Below the pieces are notes generated by a model. The model was not told the DNA's origin and searched no databases. It saw only the letters and a list, made by a program, of their open reading frames with translations. From positions 1 through 9,599 of the forward strand of contig JARXAU010000179.1 in NCBI GenBank assembly GCA_029865675.1: a DNA stretch of 9,599 nucleotides, read 5' to 3'. Source of the DNA: Rhodoferax sp. GTDB lineage: Bacteria > Pseudomonadota > Gammaproteobacteria > Burkholderiales > Burkholderiaceae_C. Made by a program: the position numbers and the translations under genes. Positions 5,325 to 9,599 of the stretch are shown one piece after another (position 1 is the first letter of the stretch; each line of letters opens with the position of its first letter).

Positions 5325-5708
5325 ATGAACCTCATTGACAACGCATTTAGCCTGCATGAAAAGGCCCTTGGCATGCGCAGCCAGCGCATGGAGGTGCTGT
5401 CGCGCAACATCGCCAACGCGGACACACCCAACTACAAAGCGCAAGACATTGACTTTCGCCAGGTGTTGAAAGACACGCAAGACACCACCATGCGCACCAC
5501 CGACACCGCCCACATCCCTTTGGGTGAGATCAGCAACGGCAGCGGACTGAAGTACCGCACACCCTTTAACGTGTCTTTTGACGGCAACACCGTCGAGCTG
5601 CCGGTGGAACAAGCCAAATACGGCCAATACGCCGCCGACTACCAAACCACCTTGAGCATTCTTGAAAACCGCATCAGCGGTATTCGCAAAGCACTGCGCG
5701 GAGACTAA
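5325..5708 (+). CDS. flgB: Flagellar proximal rod protein FlgB
   Basis: This 127-residue protein is of the usual FlgB size. It carries the rod/hook N-terminal signature near residues 25-45 (LSRNIANADTPNYKAQDIDF) and the C-terminal helix (YAADYQTTLSILENRISGIRKALRGD) that packs in the rod core. FlgB forms the innermost rod next to the MS ring and is exported by the flagellar type III apparatus, with no cleaved signal peptide. The ATG at 5325 is chosen because GGAG (5316-5319) sits 5 bases ahead; the same frame is open upstream to 5202, but that stretch covers the sigma-54 promoter. It is the first gene of flgBCDE, and three bases separate it from flgC. Confidence 0.96.
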   Translation: MNLIDNAFSLHEKALGMRSQRMEVLSRNIANADTPNYKAQDIDFRQVLKDTQDTTMRTTDTAHIPLGEISNGSGLKYRTPFNVSFDGNTVELPVEQAKYGQYAADYQTTLSILENRISGIRKALRGD

Positions 5709-5711
5709 GCC

Positions 5712-6137
5712 ATGGCACTGGACCAAATTTTCGGCATCGCCGGTTCCGCGCTCAATGCGCAAACCGTGCGCATGAACGCAACTGCCTCCAACCTGGCCAA
5801 TGCTGGCACCGTGGCCAGCTCGGACGAAGCCGCCTTTCGGGGCAAGCGGGTCACCTTTAAAACCATCATGGAAACCCAAGCGGGCGGCAACGACTTAGCC
5901 AACAAAGGTGGCGTCAAGATATCTGGCATTTCGGACGACCCCAGGTCGATTTCCCGCGTTTCCGACCCCGGCAACCCGGTCGCTGACAAGGACGGCTACG
6001 TTTACCTGTCCAACGTGAATGAGATGTCTGAGATGGTGGAAATGATGGCTGCCGCTCGCTCCTACCAAAACAACGTTGAAGTAGTCAACACCGCGCGCCA
6101 ATTGATGATGCGCACGCTCGACATCATCAAAAGCTAA
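5712..6137 (+). CDS. flgC: Flagellar proximal rod protein FlgC
   Basis: This 141-residue rod subunit has the N-terminal motif IAGSALNAQTVRMNATASNLANAGT, the FlgC-typical SDPGNPVADKDGYVYLSNVNEMSEMVEMMAAARSYQNNVEV and the C-terminal helix ARQLMMRTLDIIK. It assembles with FlgB, FlgF and FlgG in the proximal rod. GGAG (5700-5703), inside the end of flgB, gives it a ribosome binding site 8 bases ahead of the ATG, so its translation probably follows that of flgB. Nothing is missing or odd. Confidence 0.97.
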   Translation: MALDQIFGIAGSALNAQTVRMNATASNLANAGTVASSDEAAFRGKRVTFKTIMETQAGGNDLANKGGVKISGISDDPRSISRVSDPGNPVADKDGYVYLSNVNEMSEMVEMMAAARSYQNNVEVVNTARQLMMRTLDIIKS

Positions 6138-6154
6138 ACCCGGACGCTCCCATC

Positions 6155-6880
6155 ATGGCCAACCTCGACCTCCTGCAAACCAGCGCGTTAAACAACAGCG
6201 CTTGGGCCACAGCGGTGCCCAGCAGCATCAAAACCACTGCCAGCGACGCCCAAGCCGCACTCACCGCCAACGGAGGCCAGTCCTCCATGGGGCAAACAGA
6301 GTTTTTAACGCTGTTTACCGCGCAGCTCAAAAACCAAGACCCGACGGACCCGGTCAAAAACGAGGCCTTCGTGGCGCAGCTTGCACAGTTCTCACAGTTG
6401 GAGGCGACCACCAACATGGCGACCAACATGAGCAGCTTTACCAGCACCATGGCCAGCAGCCAGATGACGTCGAGTGCGGCTTTGATCGGCACCAAGGTGT
6501 CAGTGCCTGACGGTCCCGCCGTGTTGTCAAACGGCAAATCGGTTGCAGCAACTGTCGGCTTGCCCAATGGCGCAGACGGCGTCCAACTGCAGGTGTTTGA
6601 CGCCAAGGGAATCTTGGTGAACACGCAGACGGCTGGCCCGCAAAAACCCGGTGATATGCCGTTTGCGTGGGACGGAAATGACGACGCAGGCAATCCCTTG
6701 CCCGACGGCACCTACCGCTTCGTCGCCAAAGCGGTGGCCTTGGGCAAAAACGTCACGCCCACTGTGAGCACGTTGGCCACCATTACCGGTGTGAGTCAGC
6801 AGCCTGACAAGACCATGCTGCTGCAAGTCACTGGGGGCAAGACCGTCAAGCTGTCCGACGTCACCAAGATTTACGGCTAA
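6155..6880 (+). CDS. flgD: Flagellar hook cap / hook assembly protein FlgD
   Basis: This 241-residue protein contains the conserved FlgD N-terminal block at residues 48-75 (QTEFLTLFTAQLKNQDPTDPVKNEAFVAQLAQFSQLEATTNM). A SAALIGTKVSVPDG linker follows, then the tandem beta domain (VQLQVFDAKGILVNTQTAG...FAWDGNDDAGNPLPDGTYRFVAKA) and the C-terminal LSDVTKIYG. FlgD sits on the tip of the growing hook as a scaffold that adds FlgE and leaves when the hook is complete. It starts 17 bases after flgC with only a weak upstream purine stretch. flgE follows after 52 bases with no promoter or terminator that I can see. Confidence 0.96.
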   Translation: MANLDLLQTSALNNSAWATAVPSSIKTTASDAQAALTANGGQSSMGQTEFLTLFTAQLKNQDPTDPVKNEAFVAQLAQFSQLEATTNMATNMSSFTSTMASSQMTSSAALIGTKVSVPDGPAVLSNGKSVAATVGLPNGADGVQLQVFDAKGILVNTQTAGPQKPGDMPFAWDGNDDAGNPLPDGTYRFVAKAVALGKNVTPTVSTLATITGVSQQPDKTMLLQVTGGKTVKLSDVTKIYG

Positions 6881-6932
6881 GTTTCGCCCCCCTTTTTTCA
6901 CCCTCCAACACGCACTTACGGAGTCACTGACC

Positions 6933-9599
6933 ATGTCCTTCTACACCTCGTTGACCGGCCTCAATGCAGCCACTACCCAGCTTGGCGTCACCGCCAACAA
7001 CATTGCCAACGTAGGCACCACAGGATTCAAGCGCTCGCGCGCGGACTTTGGTGACATTTTTGCCACCTCGCCGCTGCAAAAGGCCACCAACACCGTCGGC
7101 CAAGGCGTGGCACTCAAGCAAGTGAGCCAGGAGTTCACCCAAGGCAACATCGCTTTTTCTGCCAACGCGCTGGACCTGGCCATCACTGGCGACGGGTTTT
7201 TCCCCCTGCAAGCCGGCGCAGGCCAGCCCTACACCTACACACGCAACGGCCAGTTCATGCTCAACGAGCAGCGCAACGTGGTCAATGCTGCCGGTGAGCG
7301 CCTGCGGGCAGCCACCGTGGACTCGGCAGGCACGGCCAACGTCAACGACCAGATCGATCTGACGATTCCGGCCAAAACAGCAGGCGAAGCCACGCAAACC
7401 AGCCAGGTAGCGCTGAGTCTCAATTTTCCTGCAGATGCTGCGGTTATCACCGCTGCGTTTGACGCCACCAACCCGGCCACCTACAACAAAAGCAGCGCCA
7501 TGACCGTGTACGACGCCGGCGGCAACGGCTATTTAGCCACCGTGTACTACACCAAAACCCGCAATGCTGACGCCATCACCCCGACCAACACCTGGCAAAC
7601 GCACGTGTATGTCGATGGCAAAGAGGTGCCGCAGGCGCTCAAACAAGCCACAGACACCAGCGGGCAAAGGCTGTACGTCAACCAATACGGCCAAACCAAG
7701 CCCTTCAACGAGGTCAAAGACCTGCTCACCACGGCTCCTACCCAGCTTTTTGCCCTGAACGATCTGACCGACATCCGCAACTCGACCGCCGCCTCCATCT
7801 CTGGTGACGCCGTGGACATGACCCAGTTTGACCTCAGCAACGGAGTGGACTTCAGTGGCTACACGGCGGATCAGCTGGGTTCCATCATGAAGGTCAAGGT
7901 GGACGGCTCTGACCAGGAAGTGACCTTGGATCTCTCTGGCCTTGCAGGGCAAACCAAAGTGACGGGTGCAGAAGTAGCCGCAGCCATCACAAACCAGTTG
8001 CAGCGTGAACTCGGTAGCGAAAACTATTTCGACCTGTCGGACGCTAGCAACCAAACATTCCGCGTCACGAGCGATGGAGAGACCCGAGAGATTTACCTCG
8101 GGCTTGCCGGTGACGACGGTGCCGGGTTTCCAGCTGGCACCGATTTAGAGACGCTGAAGACGGAAGATGTAGTCGCTGAGATCAACAGGCAACTTGACTT
8201 AGTGACCGGTAACACCATCGAAGTAAGTTACGACTACGCCAACTCCGGCTTTAGTTTCACCGATGGCACCAACGCCATCACACTCGACAGCGGACCCACG
8301 GACAGCGCCAGCAACGATTTGTTCGGCCTGTCGCAATTTCCTGTCACGGCAGACCTCACCACGGGCAATTACGGCGCACAAGTCATCCCCAACGGCAGCC
8401 CGATTTGTGCTCTCGCAGACCAGCGCTATGGCATGTCAGTGACCTACGACTCGGTCACGAAAAAATTTACATTTAACTCGGGTACCACTGGAGACAGCTC
8501 CAGCCTGTCCATCAGCGGTGTGGTACAGGGCGAGCTTGCCAATGAATTGTTGGGCTTGGCGCCCATTCCTACCGATGAGTCGGTCACGGTGGAGACTTCT
8601 GAGCTGGCGCTGCGGGGCTTGCCGTCCACGGCTGCTGCGGTGACGGGCTCCACTCCCTCAAAAAATCTGGCCAACATCTTCTCGGTAGACGCGGGCAACA
8701 ACACCTTCCAGGTGACGATCGATGGAGTGCGGGGAACGGTGGTTGTTCCGCCGCGCAATGACTACAGCATTGACTCCTTTGCCAAGGCTTTGCAAAAGGG
8801 AATTAACGCTTTGGGCGCAAACAGCGAAAGCGGCGACCCGGTCACCGTCAACGGCGTAAAAGTGGGTTATGACCCGGTCAAGAAGGGCTTTACCGTGACC
8901 AGCGGCACCACCGGAAGTGATTCCTATGTCAAGATTTCAGGCAGCGCAGACTGGGGCCTGGCCGATGTGGACGCCAACTACGGTGCAGACTCCACCTGGA
9001 TCAAGCCCACCCAGCAACTCGATGCCTCTGGCGCCCTGCAATACATTGACAGCAAGGGACGGGAAACCACGTCCAACGCCGGGTTTACCGAACTTCCTGC
9101 CTGGTCACCGGTGTTCCTGACCAAAGGACAGCTGACCTTTAGCACCACTGGCAAACTGATTTCTCCTACCGACGCGACGCCGCTTGACACCGTGTTCTTG
9201 GACAACGGCAAGGGTGCGCTCAACATGAGCGTGGACTTTGGCGGCTCGACCCAGTACGGCTCACCTTTCTCGGTGCTGTCGCAGTCCCAAAACGGAGCAC
9301 CTGAAGGGGATCTGGTGGGCGTGACGATTGGTAATGATGGCCTGGTCACGGCCTCGTTTTCTAATGGCACCACCAAGTCATTGGCCAAAATTTTGATGGC
9401 CAATTTTGCGACTCCGGTAGGCCTGCGCCCCATGGGTGACTCCAGTTTTGCCGCCACCAAGGCCTCAGGTACACCCACCTTGGGCACCGCAGGCTCTGCA
9501 GGCTTTGGCTCTTTGCGTTCGGGCTCCACCGAGCGCGCCAACGTGGACCTGACCACAGAGCTGGTGGACCTGATCACGGCGCAGCGCAACTTCCAGGCC
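6933..9599 (+). CDS. flgE: Flagellar hook protein FlgE, enlarged, 3' end truncated by the window
   Basis: ATG 6933 is preceded by GGAG (6920-6923), 9 bases ahead. The frame is open for 889 codons to the right edge. The N-terminus MSFYTSLTGLNAATTQLGVTANNIANVGTTGFKRSRADFGDIF and ALDLAITGDGFFPLQ is a clear hook protein. The visible C-terminus (TERANVDLTTELVDLITAQRNFQA) is the usual FlgE end, so only about 20 residues are missing. At about 910 residues it is over twice the size of Salmonella FlgE (403). The extra mass is in residues about 309-690, a beta-rich insertion with repeated modules: xVxVDG starts near 319, 376 and 592, and YDxVxKxFTxxSGTTG blocks at 500-529 and 641-670. Exported hook proteins usually lack Cys; this one has a single Cys (492) in the insertion. 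It belongs to the flgBCDE unit. Confidence 0.95.
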   Translation, partial: MSFYTSLTGLNAATTQLGVTANNIANVGTTGFKRSRADFGDIFATSPLQKATNTVGQGVALKQVSQEFTQGNIAFSANALDLAITGDGFFPLQAGAGQPYTYTRNGQFMLNEQRNVVNAAGERLRAATVDSAGTANVNDQIDLTIPAKTAGEATQTSQVALSLNFPADAAVITAAFDATNPATYNKSSAMTVYDAGGNGYLATVYYTKTRNADAITPTNTWQTHVYVDGKEVPQALKQATDTSGQRLYVNQYGQTKPFNEVKDLLTTAPTQLFALNDLTDIRNSTAASISGDAVDMTQFDLSNGVDFSGYTADQLGSIMKVKVDGSDQEVTLDLSGLAGQTKVTGAEVAAAITNQLQRELGSENYFDLSDASNQTFRVTSDGETREIYLGLAGDDGAGFPAGTDLETLKTEDVVAEINRQLDLVTGNTIEVSYDYANSGFSFTDGTNAITLDSGPTDSASNDLFGLSQFPVTADLTTGNYGAQVIPNGSPICALADQRYGMSVTYDSVTKKFTFNSGTTGDSSSLSISGVVQGELANELLGLAPIPTDESVTVETSELALRGLPSTAAAVTGSTPSKNLANIFSVDAGNNTFQVTIDGVRGTVVVPPRNDYSIDSFAKALQKGINALGANSESGDPVTVNGVKVGYDPVKKGFTVTSGTTGSDSYVKISGSADWGLADVDANYGADSTWIKPTQQLDASGALQYIDSKGRETTSNAGFTELPAWSPVFLTKGQLTFSTTGKLISPTDATPLDTVFLDNGKGALNMSVDFGGSTQYGSPFSVLSQSQNGAPEGDLVGVTIGNDGLVTASFSNGTTKSLAKILMANFATPVGLRPMGDSSFAATKASGTPTLGTAGSAGFGSLRSGSTERANVDLTTELVDLITAQRNFQA
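8430..8942 (+). repeat. Repeated 30-residue blocks within FlgE
   Basis: Codons 500-529 (8430-8519) and 641-670 (8853-8942) encode related 30-residue blocks that share 17 of 30 residues without gaps, including G-x-x-V-x-Y-D, F-T, SGTTG and ISG. A weaker third copy is at residues 429-454 (IEVSYDYANSGFSFTDG...). DNA identity is low, so this is an old protein-level duplication, not a recent DNA repeat. Confidence 0.75.

Noticed and set aside
6886..6899. C-run followed by T-run between flgD and flgE as a terminator
   Set aside because: There is no inverted repeat ahead of the T-run, and flgE is expected to be co-transcribed with flgD.
8978..9589. 203-codon minus-strand open frame over flgE
   Set aside because: Shadow of the flgE coding strand; the sense translation shows the conserved FlgE C-terminus.

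Overview
The window is part of a flagellar gene cluster from a GC-rich betaproteobacterium, most likely a Burkholderiales member of the Comamonadaceae type. That placement is inferred from the gene order flgN-flgM-flgA / flgBCDE, from protein similarity as I remember it, and from a FimV-like protein next to a FliK/FhlB pair. No species call is possible from sequence alone. All recognised genes serve flagellum assembly, apart from the 5'-truncated FimV/LysM-like gene at the left edge.

Layout. Positions 1-1955 (+): the 3' end of a small FimV/LysM-like gene, fliK (overlapping it by 4 bp), and a small FlhB-C-domain (FhlB-like) gene. These look like one transcription unit. Positions 1952-3681 (-): flgN, flgM and flgA, read right to left. 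FlgN meets the FhlB-like gene stop-to-stop with a 4 bp overlap. Positions 3822-5042 (+): a LysM plus transglycosylase-like protein with no visible signal peptide. Positions 5325-9599 (+): flgB, flgC, flgD and a very large flgE, which is still open at the right edge after 889 codons, about 20 codons short of where FlgE normally stops.

Regulation is the most informative part. There is a good sigma-28 (FliA) promoter in front of flgM. There are three good sigma-54 -24/-12 sites: one for flgA, one for the LysM/transglycosylase gene and one for flgBCDE. The flgA and LysM-gene sigma-54 promoters face each other with overlapping predicted transcript starts. The flgB promoter lies in a 282 bp intergenic region that carries eight exact CGGCAA/TTGCCG hexamers in tandem and inverted arrangements, which look like enhancer sites for an NtrC-type activator. 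This suggests a Pseudomonas/Vibrio-like tiered circuit: sigma-54 for rod and hook genes, sigma-28 for anti-sigma factor and chaperone.

How the genes fit together: FlgB and FlgC are proximal rod subunits and FlgA helps form the P ring. The LysM/transglycosylase protein probably opens or binds peptidoglycan around the rod. FlgD caps the growing hook of FlgE. FliK with FlhB-type proteins measures hook length and switches export. FlgM and FlgN control and chaperone the late (filament and junction) subunits. The points most worth a second look are the promoter architecture around 3665-3749, the hexamer cluster at 5078-5290, the unsecreted-looking muramidase candidate, and the enlarged, internally repetitive hook protein.
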